NCBI GenBank assembly: GCA_002690045.1
Contig: NZDE01000011.1
Location: 400,582-464,581 of the forward strand
Source: Alphaproteobacteria bacterium
GTDB taxonomy: Bacteria; Pseudomonadota; Alphaproteobacteria; Micavibrionales; Micavibrionaceae
Length of the DNA: 64,000 bases
Direction of reading: 5' to 3'
In this document: in pieces, positions 8,524-18,318 of the stretch
How positions within the stretch are numbered: the stretch's first letter is position 1
Layout: the number at the start of each line of letters is the position of its first letter
The notes under the pieces: generated by a model
Told to the model about the DNA's origin: nothing
Seen by the model: only the letters and a program-made list of their open reading frames with translations
The model's database searches: none
Program-made: the position numbers and the translations under genes

Positions 8524-10974
8524 ATGGAATTTGCCTTAGACTTTCAATCCTTATTTAACAGCCTATTTATAAACTTTGGCATGTTTGCAGGATTATTCAC
8601 AGTCCTCGCTTTATTACCCAACTTCATTAGCAATGACAAGAAGTTTAAGAATGAAGTGCTACTCGGTATATTCGCTGGGTTGGCCGCCGCACTTTCTATA
8701 CGCTTTAGCGTTGAAATTATGGATGGGGTGATTATCGATTCTCGTGTGACCATATTAACCATGACCGCCTTATTTTTTAGCCGCACCACGGCACTTGTTG
8801 CCGCAGTCCCTGCGATTATTATGCGCCTTATCATTGGCGGAAACGGCCTAATTATTGGCATTATTGTTATTCTTTTTGCTGTCGCTTTTGGGATGTTTTG
8901 TAAATACATCGTGGAACGTCGCATTGAATCGCAAGTGAACCTGAAAATTATTGCTGTGATTTCATTAATCATTGCGTTAACCGTTCCCCTTATAAGCGTA
9001 CCATTCATTAAGCCTGATGATATGCATGAAGTTTTGACGGTAATGATACCCGCCTATATTACACAAAGCTTTATTTCATCATTCGTTCTCGGCGCGTTGC
9101 TATTGACCACTTATAAAAACTACTACTTAAACTGGGAGGTCGGTCAGGCACATAGCCGCGTAGACCAAATTAAGAGCGCAAAGACAGAGTTCCTCGCCAT
9201 GATGAGCCATGAAATACGCACGCCGATGAATGGTGTGCTTGGCTTTACCGAAATCCTTGATCAAACCGACCTTGATGATTATCAAAAACATTGTCTTAAG
9301 CAAATAAAAACGGCAGGCACAACAATGATGCATTTGCTGAACGACATACTTGATTTCTCAAAGATTGATTCCGGTAAGTTTTCTCTTTCTAATGAAGCAC
9401 TTAATATTCCAGAAAATATAAAGTCTACTTTTGAAGTCATGCAAGCTGAAGGCAATATAAACAGCAATAAAATGCATTTGGAAATTGCCGATGATGTGCC
9501 GGAATTTATATATGGCGATTCACACCGTATTAGACAAATTTTCTACAACCTTCTTGGTAATGCTTTAAAATTCACAGAGAATGGTGATATCGAGCTTATC
9601 GTATCTCGTGTCGACGTTAATAAAGCACACACAAAGAATACATTGAAGAAAAATACAAATGCTTTGGATAAACTTACCCCAACACATAAGAAAATTCGCG
9701 ACATATCTGATGCTGATGGTATTTTGCGCCTCATCGTTAAAGATAACGGCATTGGCATACCGTTCGAACGTCAAAAAAATATTTTTTCAGCCTTTGAACA
9801 AGCAGAAACCGGTATATCACGCAAATATGGCGGCAGCGGCCTTGGCCTTGCTATTGTGAAAAAGCTTATTGATTTAATGGGCGGAACAATAACACTAGAC
9901 AGTGCCGTTGGCTTGGGCACAAGCTTTACAATTGACCTTCCATATGTAATTCCAGATAAAGACGCAATAAGTTCTGTAGAGAAAGATTCTTCACACACAC
10001 CAGCATTAAATGAAAACAATATCTCATCTTATTCGGGTTCTATGCAATCCCAAAAACAGAGCGCTGTCATCGGCGATAACCGCTTGATCTTAATTGCGGA
10101 AGATATTGAAATGAACCAAGAGCTTGCCGCTTCAATGCTAATGCAAAACGGTTTTCAAATTCAAATTGCCGGTAATGGCCAAGAGGCTGTTAATGCCGTA
10201 AGAGATGGCGGACCATTTCACCTCGTTCTCATGGATATTCGCATGCCTGAAATGGATGGCATTCAGGCAACTGAATATATTCGTAAAGAGCTAAAAATCA
10301 CACATGAAGACCTTCCTATTGTTGCTCTTACCGCACATGTATTAGGCGCAGAAATAAAAGATTGCCTTAAAGCCGGCATGAATGACTATATATCTAAGCC
10401 CATCAAAGCTGATCTACTTCTTAAGAAGGTTGCCCAATGGGCGCTTCCTGCGGGAATAGATTCATTTGATTCACTCCTAAGTGATGGTAGTGGCATTGAT
10501 ATATTGGACAATGTCTTTTTTCACCAAGAGACTGCCCATCAAGAAGACCATAGTTATGCGACTACTAGTATGAATAATTTCGAAGATGATAACTTTGTTA
10601 CCAACCCATTTGCAGATAAAACAGCTGAAGATAGCCCCATAATTGATGATGAAATGCTCTGCCAATTCATGGATTTTATGGGCAAAGAAAAAATCGTCAA
10701 AGTTTTTGAAGTATTTAAAGAGGATGTTGATGTCCGATTTAAGAAAATGACTGAAAGCTCTTTCGAAATAGAAACCGTAAAAAATGAGGCACATGCCCTT
10801 GCATCAACATCTGGGAATTTGGGTATGATGAAGCTTTCTTTATCATGCCGTGAACTCGTTGATAACCTTGATATTGACCACAATGATACAGAAAAGAAAC
10901 TTGATGAGACCGTAGATCAGCTACATAAGCTAGCCGATGAAAGCTGCGAAGCATTTACGCAGTATGTATCATAG
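8524..10974 (+). CDS. Hybrid sensor histidine kinase with receiver and Hpt domains
   Basis: A membrane-bound phosphorelay protein of 816 residues when started at the ATG at 8524; a TTG at 8488 would add 12 residues, and neither start has a clear Shine-Dalgarno site. Residues 1-200 hold about six hydrophobic helices with a GGNG loop, resembling the 5TM-LytS-type sensor. A HisKA domain follows (MMSHEIRTPMNG, phosphoacceptor His229), then an HATPase domain with N box, DNGIGIP and GGSGLGLAI. About 35 polar residues are inserted between its N and G1 boxes. The receiver has LVLMDIRMPEMDG with Asp571, and the Hpt domain has AHALASTSGNLG with His757. All four relay stations lie in one chain, so an output regulator elsewhere is expected. 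The signal is unknown. Confidence 0.9.
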   Translation: MEFALDFQSLFNSLFINFGMFAGLFTVLALLPNFISNDKKFKNEVLLGIFAGLAAALSIRFSVEIMDGVIIDSRVTILTMTALFFSRTTALVAAVPAIIMRLIIGGNGLIIGIIVILFAVAFGMFCKYIVERRIESQVNLKIIAVISLIIALTVPLISVPFIKPDDMHEVLTVMIPAYITQSFISSFVLGALLLTTYKNYYLNWEVGQAHSRVDQIKSAKTEFLAMMSHEIRTPMNGVLGFTEILDQTDLDDYQKHCLKQIKTAGTTMMHLLNDILDFSKIDSGKFSLSNEALNIPENIKSTFEVMQAEGNINSNKMHLEIADDVPEFIYGDSHRIRQIFYNLLGNALKFTENGDIELIVSRVDVNKAHTKNTLKKNTNALDKLTPTHKKIRDISDADGILRLIVKDNGIGIPFERQKNIFSAFEQAETGISRKYGGSGLGLAIVKKLIDLMGGTITLDSAVGLGTSFTIDLPYVIPDKDAISSVEKDSSHTPALNENNISSYSGSMQSQKQSAVIGDNRLILIAEDIEMNQELAASMLMQNGFQIQIAGNGQEAVNAVRDGGPFHLVLMDIRMPEMDGIQATEYIRKELKITHEDLPIVALTAHVLGAEIKDCLKAGMNDYISKPIKADLLLKKVAQWALPAGIDSFDSLLSDGSGIDILDNVFFHQETAHQEDHSYATTSMNNFEDDNFVTNPFADKTAEDSPIIDDEMLCQFMDFMGKEKIVKVFEVFKEDVDVRFKKMTESSFEIETVKNEAHALASTSGNLGMMKLSLSCRELVDNLDIDHNDTEKKLDETVDQLHKLADESCEAFTQYVS

Positions 10975-10977
10975 GCG

Positions 10978-11907
10978 TTAATAAACGAAGTTCTGCGCCG
11001 ATAAAGCCTTCTCGCCTGAGAAGCGGTACGCCACCTGTACATTTGTGTGAATTACACTGTAATCCAAACACGCAACGTTATCACCGAGTAATCTAGGTGT
11101 ACCTTGCATCCAGTAATGGCCAATAAAAACAGGTTTATCTGCCGCATGACCATTGAAGACACGCGAAAGCGTCATTTTATCTAGTTCCGCTTTAGTCGAT
11201 AGATCAAGCTGCTTACGCGGTATAAACAAATTTCCGCTTAATGGATCAGACAAATCATTCCACCATTTTATACGCGCGGAATTACGCTTACTACCATCAG
11301 CAGAACGATAGAAAAAACCATTAGGCAAATCAACTTCCGGGCCTTTCATTAGGCATTCTATTGATTTATGCGTTTGGCTATCTTTATCAGCGTAAATCAA
11401 ATAAGCGTCATCAACCAAGGTGTTATCAGCGTTCAGCATTGGCGCTAAACTCTTTAGGTTCTGCTCATCCCAGCAAGCATGAATAGCGGCAAAGCCATCG
11501 TTTTCAATATAAACGGGCAAAGTTTTGAACCAGTTGATAATATCTTTATGTTCGTCGGAGCCGAATGGATATTCTTTTAAGAACGCTTCGTGATGATTAT
11601 AGTTTGAAGCATTGTGCGGACGCACATATGATCCGTCATCAAGCTGCGTCGCATAACAAATCGCATTAAATTCATGATTACCCATGATCGAAATGGCATG
11701 GCCCGCATCCATCATATTACGGACAATTTCAAGGACGCGTTTTTGGTCTGGGCCACGGTCAATAAAATCGCCAAGGAAACAAACCTTACGCCCTTGCGGG
11801 TGCGCGTATACGCCATTTTGTTCAACATAACCCAAACGCTTTAACGCCGTTTCCAGCGGCGTACTGAACCCGTGAACGTCACCAATAATGTCAAATGAGG
11901 TATTCAT
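10978..11907 (-). CDS. Metallophosphoesterase (calcineurin-like)
   Basis: A 309-residue calcineurin-like phosphoesterase. The metal-binding motifs appear in order near the N terminus: GDVHG, GDFIDRG and GNHE; further His residues (IHACWDE and GHYWMQG) complete the site. Relatives act as Ser/Thr protein phosphatases or dinucleoside tetraphosphatases; the substrate is not determinable. The start at 11907 is chosen over an upstream in-frame codon at 11931 because AGGGAGAG lies five bases before it. It converges with the kinase gene three bases away. A second protein of the same superfamily lies at 34.1 kb. Confidence 0.88.
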   Translation of the reverse strand: MNTSFDIIGDVHGFSTPLETALKRLGYVEQNGVYAHPQGRKVCFLGDFIDRGPDQKRVLEIVRNMMDAGHAISIMGNHEFNAICYATQLDDGSYVRPHNASNYNHHEAFLKEYPFGSDEHKDIINWFKTLPVYIENDGFAAIHACWDEQNLKSLAPMLNADNTLVDDAYLIYADKDSQTHKSIECLMKGPEVDLPNGFFYRSADGSKRNSARIKWWNDLSDPLSGNLFIPRKQLDLSTKAELDKMTLSRVFNGHAADKPVFIGHYWMQGTPRLLGDNVACLDYSVIHTNVQVAYRFSGEKALSAQNFVY

Positions 11908-11999
11908 ACAACTCTCCCTTACGCGCCACATTATAGAAAATTGTCATTTTTTGCAATAAAAAGCTTTATTCTTCATCCACATCACCATATAAAAACCTG

Positions 12000-14900
12000 A
12001 TGAACGCACGCACAGAAAAACACGCTGAAGACACACCGCAAGGCCATAGCATGCCGCAACATTATTGCGCGCCTGCGGGGGAAGACGTGCGCATACTCGC
12101 CGCCAAGGCGCGTGCTTTGATGCCGCAAGACCAAATATTAATTCATGTCACAACTGACGATCAACGCCTTGCCACATTGCAAGATTTATTCGCATTCTTC
12201 GCGCCTGAAATAGAGCTTATCACCTTCCCTGCTTGGGATTGCCTGCCTTATGATCGCGTATCACCACGCCCTGATATTGTTGCACATCGGGTTCACGCGC
12301 TCTGCACTATGCTGAACTGGCAAAAAGAAAAGAAACGCGCCCCACGCATTGTCCTGACCACTGTTGGGGCAGTATCACAGCGCGTCCCGCCGCAAAAGGC
12401 GTTAGACGATGCGCAATTCTTTGTGCAGAAAAATGATACGCTCGATACAGAAGCGCTGATTAACTACCTTAATCAAAATGGCTATAACCGTACCGACACT
12501 GTGCGTGAAAATGGTGAATACGCCGTACGCGGCGGCATTATCGACCTATTCCCAACGGGCTTTGATGACCCTGTGCGCATTGATTTATTTGGCGACGATG
12601 TCGAACATATCAAAATATTTGATTCTGCCACGCAGCGCAGTTTGAAGAAGATTAAGTCGCTTGCCCTCCTCCCCGCGAGTGAGTTTTTCCTCAACAAAGA
12701 AAACATTGAAAACTTCCGCCAAGGTTTCCGTGAAATTTTTGGCATGGCGGGCGCCGCAACGCCGGTTTATCAAGCCATTTCCGAAGGGCGTAAAGTTCAG
12801 GGCTGCGACCATTGGCTTTCGCTGTTTTATGAAGGCGGCCTCGATACATTATTTGATTATGCGCCAAGCAGTACAATCAGTTTTGATTACAACGCGCCCA
12901 TTGCATGGAATGAGCGCATCACACAGATAGAAGATTTCTATCAGACACGCTTAACTTTACTAGAAGCCGCGCAGGATAAAAAATCCAAAGCAACCGCCAG
13001 CGTCGGTGAAACATATTTCCCGCTTGCTCCAAAGCATCTTTATATCCCTGAAGATGAACGCGCGACATGGATGCACGCCCATGAAGTGTTTGAATTAAAT
13101 CCGTTTAATGACCCCAGCGCACCTGACAGCATCGGCGCACGCACTGGCCGTAACTTTGCTGATATTCGCGCTATACCCGATGCCAATATTTTTGGTGCAT
13201 TGGCGCAGCATATTCAGGACATTCGCGGCGACGTAAATGGCCCGATTTTGATTGCTGGTTATTCACAAGGTGCGCGCGAACGGATCATCACCATGATGGA
13301 AGCGGCGCAGTTCACCAATTTGGTTAAATGCGACAGCATCAAAGACGTTAAAGCCCTGCCGATGGGCGCGATTGGTATTATCATCCTGCCGCTTGAACAT
13401 GGTTTTGTTGCCCCTGATATGGCGATATGTACAGAACGTGACATATTGGGTGATCGCCTAACCCGTAAATCAGCCGCGCGCAAACGTAAGGCTGATAACT
13501 TCCTGACGGAAGTTTCGTCCTTACAGGTCGGTGATTTGGTTGTTCATGTTGATCATGGCATTGGCCGTTTTGTTGGCTTAGAGACAGTGGAAATTGGCGG
13601 CGGCAAGCATGACTGTCTAAAGCTCGTTTATGCTAATGATGATAAATTATTCCTCCCCGTTGAACATATTGAGCTTCTTTCCCGCTTCGGCAGTGATGAA
13701 GGCACGATACAGCTTGATAAATTAGGCGGCGCAGGCTGGCAGGCACGAAAAGCCAAAGCCAAAAAGAATTTGATGGAAATTGCCGATCATTTGCTAAAGA
13801 CCGCCGCCGCACGCGAGCTTAAAAAGGCTGAAAAACTCGATGTATCCGCTGAAGTCTATAACGAATTTGCCGCGACATTCCCTTACCATGAAACAGAAGA
13901 CCAATTAAACGCGATTAATGATGTGTTAGAAGACCTGACAATCGAACGCCCTATGGATCGTTTAATATGTGGTGATGTTGGCTTTGGTAAAACCGAAGTC
14001 GCCCTACGTGCAGCTTATGTCGCAGCAATGAACGGCGTGCAGGTCGCAATTGTCGCACCAACGACATTGCTTGTCCGCCAGCATTACCAAAACTTTGTTA
14101 AGCGCTTCAAAGGCACAGATATACGGATTGACCAGCTTTCTCGCCTTGTGACAGGCAAACAAGCGAAAGCGATTAAAGAAGGCATTGCTGATGGCAGCGT
14201 TAATATTGTCATCGGCACGCACGCCCTGTTTGCTAAGTCCCTTAAATTCAATCATCTCGGCCTACTGATCGTTGATGAAGAGCAACGTTTCGGCGTGAAG
14301 CAAAAAGAACGCCTAAAAGAAATTCGTGAGAATGTTCACGTACTAACGCTCACGGCAACCCCTATTCCGCGGACATTACAAATGTCGCTCACAGGCGTAA
14401 AACAAATGAGTTTGATCGCCACGCCGCCGGTTGACCGTCTTGCGACGCGCACATTCGTTTTGCCGACCGACCAAATGGTTATCCGCGAAGCATTGCTGCG
14501 TGAACACTATCGCGGCGGGCAGAGTTTTTATGTTGTGCCGCGCATTAAGCATTTAGAAGAAATTGAAAATATGCTGCGTGACCTTGTCCCCGAAATCCGC
14601 GTTGTGACCGCGCATGGACAAATGCCGCCGAGCGACTTAGAAGACCGCATGACCGCCTTCTATGAAGGGCAGTATGATTTACTGCTTGCCACGAATATCA
14701 TTGAAAGCGGCATTGATATTCCGCGCGCGAATACAATGATTGTCCATCACGCAGAAATGTTTGGCCTATCACAGCTGTATCAAATTCGCGGACGCATTGG
14801 CCGCTCTAAACTTCGGGCGTATTGTTATCTCACATATCCACCCCAGCAAAGCCTTACAGCTCAAGCGCAAAAGCGCATGGAAGTACTCGAAACATTAGAT

Positions 14901-15542
14901 TCACTTGGCGCAGGATTCCAACTTGCTAGTCATGACATGGATATTCGCGGTGCAGGTAATTTGCTCGGCGATCAACAATCTGGCCATGTTAAAGAAATTG
15001 GCGTCGAACTGTATCAGCAAATGCTTGAAGAAGCCGTTGCTGCCGCCCGTGCAGGGGTGGATCTAAGCGCGCCTGACGCCGAAGACAACAATTGGGTGCC
15101 GAATATCAATATGGGCGCGGCCGTATTGATCCCCGAAAATTACGTCGAAGACTTAACCCTGCGGATGAGCCTCTATCGCCGCCTTGCAGATATTAAATCT
15201 GATGATGATATTGAAAACTTCGCCGCTGAAATGATTGACCGTTTCGGCAGCCTGCCGCCTGAGGTCAATAACTTGCTTGATACAGTAAAATTGAAGCTTC
15301 TGTGTAAAGCCGCACATATAGACCGCGTTGATGCTGGCCCGAAAGGTGCGATCATTAGCTTCCGCAATGATAATCCACCTAATGTTGATAAATTGTTCAT
15401 CTGGCTACAACAGCGCAAAGGTGCCGTAAAATTACGTCCTGATCAAAAAATCAGCGCGGTGCGCAACTGGCCGCAGCTCAAAGACAGAATTAAAGGCTTG
15501 CGAAACCTTCTTCAAGAAATCTCAGCGACGTTAAACGCTTAA
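12000..15542 (+). CDS. mfd: Transcription-repair coupling factor Mfd
   Basis: An 1180-residue SF2 translocase matching Mfd in length (E. coli 1148) and domain order: an N-terminal UvrB-like region (DCLPYDRVSP, GEYAVRGGIIDLFP), the RNA polymerase-interacting domain (GDLVVHVDHGIGRF), RecG-like helicase motifs (Walker A GDVGFGKTE, DEEQRFG, TATPIPRTL, SGIDIPRANT) and a C-terminal TRCF domain. Mfd removes RNA polymerase stalled at lesions and recruits UvrA. The ATG at 12000 has little Shine-Dalgarno complementarity, but no better in-frame start is evident. It lies divergent from the metallophosphoesterase gene with a 92-base gap. Confidence 0.96.
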   Translation: MNARTEKHAEDTPQGHSMPQHYCAPAGEDVRILAAKARALMPQDQILIHVTTDDQRLATLQDLFAFFAPEIELITFPAWDCLPYDRVSPRPDIVAHRVHALCTMLNWQKEKKRAPRIVLTTVGAVSQRVPPQKALDDAQFFVQKNDTLDTEALINYLNQNGYNRTDTVRENGEYAVRGGIIDLFPTGFDDPVRIDLFGDDVEHIKIFDSATQRSLKKIKSLALLPASEFFLNKENIENFRQGFREIFGMAGAATPVYQAISEGRKVQGCDHWLSLFYEGGLDTLFDYAPSSTISFDYNAPIAWNERITQIEDFYQTRLTLLEAAQDKKSKATASVGETYFPLAPKHLYIPEDERATWMHAHEVFELNPFNDPSAPDSIGARTGRNFADIRAIPDANIFGALAQHIQDIRGDVNGPILIAGYSQGARERIITMMEAAQFTNLVKCDSIKDVKALPMGAIGIIILPLEHGFVAPDMAICTERDILGDRLTRKSAARKRKADNFLTEVSSLQVGDLVVHVDHGIGRFVGLETVEIGGGKHDCLKLVYANDDKLFLPVEHIELLSRFGSDEGTIQLDKLGGAGWQARKAKAKKNLMEIADHLLKTAAARELKKAEKLDVSAEVYNEFAATFPYHETEDQLNAINDVLEDLTIERPMDRLICGDVGFGKTEVALRAAYVAAMNGVQVAIVAPTTLLVRQHYQNFVKRFKGTDIRIDQLSRLVTGKQAKAIKEGIADGSVNIVIGTHALFAKSLKFNHLGLLIVDEEQRFGVKQKERLKEIRENVHVLTLTATPIPRTLQMSLTGVKQMSLIATPPVDRLATRTFVLPTDQMVIREALLREHYRGGQSFYVVPRIKHLEEIENMLRDLVPEIRVVTAHGQMPPSDLEDRMTAFYEGQYDLLLATNIIESGIDIPRANTMIVHHAEMFGLSQLYQIRGRIGRSKLRAYCYLTYPPQQSLTAQAQKRMEVLETLDSLGAGFQLASHDMDIRGAGNLLGDQQSGHVKEIGVELYQQMLEEAVAAARAGVDLSAPDAEDNNWVPNINMGAAVLIPENYVEDLTLRMSLYRRLADIKSDDDIENFAAEMIDRFGSLPPEVNNLLDTVKLKLLCKAAHIDRVDAGPKGAIISFRNDNPPNVDKLFIWLQQRKGAVKLRPDQKISAVRNWPQLKDRIKGLRNLLQEISATLNA

Positions 15543-15610
15543 ACCACAGGATTAACCTTATCTTAAACGCTTTATAGTATATTTAGGCCAAATGTATATA
15601 GGAGCGTATT

Positions 15611-16840
15611 TTGACTGATCAAAAAGACACACTAACTAGAGAAGAACGCATAGCGCAGCTAGATGCGCAGCTGATGGACGAAATAAACAGCTTCGATCCA
15701 TTTGAATCCGTCTCTAAAGTGTCAAGTCATACAGAAAGCTTTAATACGCAAATTGTGCACGGACATACGAACGATAATGTAACTGTCCACAAAACAAATA
15801 TGTATAACCCAGACAAAATGGTCGAACATAATGGGCAGCTTGGAATGTGGAGTGATGGTGACTTTTTTGCTTATGATCCAGGCGAACAAGATTTTGCAGA
15901 AAATAAATCTCCACAGCAGTCTGTCGAAGAAATCAAAGGCTTTCTAGCCACTCATGGCTCTTATGACGCAGCCAATGACATGGGCAATGCATTTGGCACA
16001 ATTACAACTTCATTTGTTGATGCGCTTCAAGACTTCCTAAAAAACATTCAATCCACCCTTGGGATAGAATTAAACGGCGATTGGAACGCACAAACACGTG
16101 CAAAAGTCCTTAACGACAGTGATGTTATCGGAAAACTCGATGCAGATGGCGCAGCTCTAGGCAGTGCCATAATAGAAAATTTTTCTGATAATATGGACAA
16201 TATTCAAAACGCTGGCCTATTAAATACATCAATGGAAGCTGGTATAGAGCTGCATGCTGAAGATATTAGCACAACACCTATGGTACATATGGGCGGCGGT
16301 GGCACACAAATTCAGCAAACTTCCACATATGATCCTGAAAATTTAGTTACGCATCAAGGTATGCAGGGCTATTGGAGTGATGGCTATTTCTTTGAGTTTT
16401 CACAAGAGTTACATGATGAAAATCTTGCCATACAAGATGAAATGTCTGTAGCAGACATCCAAAGTTATTTAATCGAAAACGGCATTGAACCGCTCGCCTC
16501 TAGCATGAATGAAGGCACGGGAATATGGACAGCAGAGACATCACAAGCTTTAAAAAGCTTTATTCAAGACAAACAAGGCCAATCGGGCTTAACACAAAAC
16601 GGTGAATGGTCGCCCCTATTGGCCAATCAAATAACCAAGGAAGCGAAAATCCTTCAGGACGGCGGGTCTAGCGATGACTATGAACAAGGGTGGAAACTTG
16701 AAAATTTGAGCACAGGCATAAACAGACTAATTGAGCGTGGCAAATTCGAGACTCTATACGATGCCGAAAAAACACAGCTAACAAACGCAGACACACTATC
16801 TAGCCGTCAGAACAGTGCTAATCTTGGTTTAGATAGCTAA
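15611..16840 (+). CDS. Unknown protein with an internal tandem duplication
   Basis: A 409-residue acidic protein that I do not recognise. It starts with TTG at 15611, supported by AGGAGCG four bases upstream. Two copies of a unit of about 125 residues lie at roughly 45-170 and 222-348, offset by 175 residues. Matching landmarks are MWSDGDFF (79-86) against YWSDGYFF (254-261), SVEEIKGFL against SVADIQSYL, and NGDWN (155-159) against NGEWS (330-334). The segment with 'T..AL..F' before NG.W resembles peptidoglycan-binding-type helical repeats, but this is only a visual likeness. There is no signal peptide or membrane segment. It follows mfd on the same strand by 68 bases. Confidence 0.7.
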   Translation: MTDQKDTLTREERIAQLDAQLMDEINSFDPFESVSKVSSHTESFNTQIVHGHTNDNVTVHKTNMYNPDKMVEHNGQLGMWSDGDFFAYDPGEQDFAENKSPQQSVEEIKGFLATHGSYDAANDMGNAFGTITTSFVDALQDFLKNIQSTLGIELNGDWNAQTRAKVLNDSDVIGKLDADGAALGSAIIENFSDNMDNIQNAGLLNTSMEAGIELHAEDISTTPMVHMGGGGTQIQQTSTYDPENLVTHQGMQGYWSDGYFFEFSQELHDENLAIQDEMSVADIQSYLIENGIEPLASSMNEGTGIWTAETSQALKSFIQDKQGQSGLTQNGEWSPLLANQITKEAKILQDGGSSDDYEQGWKLENLSTGINRLIERGKFETLYDAEKTQLTNADTLSSRQNSANLGLDS

Positions 16841-17014
16841 TCTCAAGCATCAAGTCATATTAAATCGAGCATGCTGCTAACATTAAGAAACCACAGCTAA
16901 ATAGTTAAAATCATGACTAGGGGTGTTCAATGTTAAATTTGTTTGCTAGAGTCTAAAAATCATCGTGCATATGCACATTGTTTAACAAAAAAGATATCAA
17001 TTAAGGACGAATTT

Positions 17015-17206
17015 ATGCCTACACATGCCAAGATTGCCGGCGACCTTCTTAGAGAAGCTGCTAATTTTTTCAAAAGCGTTGCAGAACAAAACCCTGCAAT
17101 TGCGCCACAAATGAACGAAAACGCTGATATTTACATGCAAGCGGCTGACTTAATCGAGAACGACCCAAATGGCGTTATTCCTGATACGCCGCCGCAAGAA
17201 CAATAA
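17015..17206 (+). CDS. Small conserved-looking helical protein
   Basis: A 63-residue protein beginning MPTHAKIAGDLLREAANFF. The ATG at 17015 is preferred over an in-frame alternative 72 bases upstream because AAGGA stands seven bases before it. The sequence is a helical, soluble, Asn/Glu-rich stretch ending in a Pro-rich tail; it resembles small uncharacterised proteins in other alphaproteobacteria that share the LLR-AA-FF and QNP patterns, from memory only. A strong terminator follows ten bases after the stop, so it is probably a separate short transcript. Function unknown. Confidence 0.65.
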   Translation: MPTHAKIAGDLLREAANFFKSVAEQNPAIAPQMNENADIYMQAADLIENDPNGVIPDTPPQEQ

Positions 17207-17217
17207 GATATTCATTT

Positions 17218-17245
17218 AAAAAGGCGCTTATTAAAGCGCCTTTTT
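17218..17245. terminator. Bidirectional intrinsic terminator
   Basis: An inverted repeat with arms AAAAGGCGCTT and AAAGCGCCTTTT is flanked by A- and T-runs. It lies between the convergent 63-residue gene and the 323-residue gene and can serve both. Confidence 0.85.
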
Positions 17246-17246
17246 A

Positions 17247-18218
17247 TTATTCTGATTTCTGCTCTTCTTCGAGTGTATCATCAATCCACACCTCATCTTC
17301 TGCTGCTTCTTCCATACGTTTCTGTTCTAGAATTTTAGCCATAAGCTCCTCAGCCGCTATAACCATTTCACTAAATATTGGCTTTTCTGGACGGTAACGC
17401 ACGTCATAATTTTGTTCAAGCGCGTTAATTTGCGCGTTCATTTTTGCTAGGCGCGTGCGCGACGAACGAGCCTCTTTTTCTTCTGGCGAGACACGTGGAA
17501 TAACTTCCTGCCGTAATTTTTCATTTGCCATGCCGATAAAAAAGCTAAGTTGAATGCCTTCAAGAAAAGCCCCAGCGGAGCCTATTAATTGGGGTAAGAA
17601 AACATCATCGCCATTTTTACCCTTCTGAGCGACGCGGTAATTAAAGGTTGTTGTTTTATCTGCGCCACGCAGCACAACACCGCAGCGCCCTTCATTGTCC
17701 TTAAGGTTTACAACCAGAGCAACACTTGAATCGTGTTTAATCGATATCTTTTTGCCATATTGTTCAAATATCTTTTCTGTATATTTAATCGCGGCATCGT
17801 AATTATCTTGCTGCTTGTGGTCACATTGTTCGATCACATCAAAGAACATATGATGTTCGCCATATTCGTAAATTAGTTTACCATTCGCATAAATCGCAAC
17901 CCATAAATCAGGATGGTATTTTTGGTCATGGTCCTCAATCAAACGCAGCCATGCATTTTCCCAATCAAACGGGTCATTATCACGAACAAGAATCGGGCCC
18001 TGATCCATAAAGGTATGAATAATGCGTGCAGCAAGGCGTATGCAGCTATGCATGTATTTGCCGCGAATAACAAAGCGCTCGCCGACTTTCCCCGAGTGGT
18101 CAAGCAGCGGCACAACCATACGGTTACTCATGGCGGTTAAAGGATCACCTTTTAACTCATCGCCATCTTTCTCATATACATCAAATCGTTCCCGAAGTAA
18201 TGACCCGCTAAAATCCAC
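17247..18218 (-). CDS. Unknown soluble protein, 323 residues
   Basis: I do not recognise this protein. It has no signal peptide or transmembrane segment. The N-terminal two thirds read as a mixed alpha/beta domain that mentions metal-type residues only sporadically, while residues about 245-323 are strongly charged, predicted helical and end in a run of Glu/Asp. The start at 18218 begins MDFSGSLLRERFDVYE; the preceding bases contain AAGGAT about eight bases upstream. It shares a terminator with the convergent small gene, and the secreted protein gene lies upstream on the same strand, separated by 100 bases. Confidence 0.65.
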   Translation of the reverse strand: MDFSGSLLRERFDVYEKDGDELKGDPLTAMSNRMVVPLLDHSGKVGERFVIRGKYMHSCIRLAARIIHTFMDQGPILVRDNDPFDWENAWLRLIEDHDQKYHPDLWVAIYANGKLIYEYGEHHMFFDVIEQCDHKQQDNYDAAIKYTEKIFEQYGKKISIKHDSSVALVVNLKDNEGRCGVVLRGADKTTTFNYRVAQKGKNGDDVFLPQLIGSAGAFLEGIQLSFFIGMANEKLRQEVIPRVSPEEKEARSSRTRLAKMNAQINALEQNYDVRYRPEKPIFSEMVIAAEELMAKILEQKRMEEAAEDEVWIDDTLEEEQKSE

Positions 18219-18318
18219 GAATTTATCCTTGATTAATATTCACGGCGATTGCCGCCTACAGAACTCACATAGCGATTATATAATAGAACATCCCTATTGT
18301 GGATAGGGTTTCATCAGA

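Noticed and set aside
8544-9008. A 154-codon frame antisense to the histidine kinase membrane region
   Set aside because: Shadow of the hydrophobic-helix codons; no start signal or family likeness.
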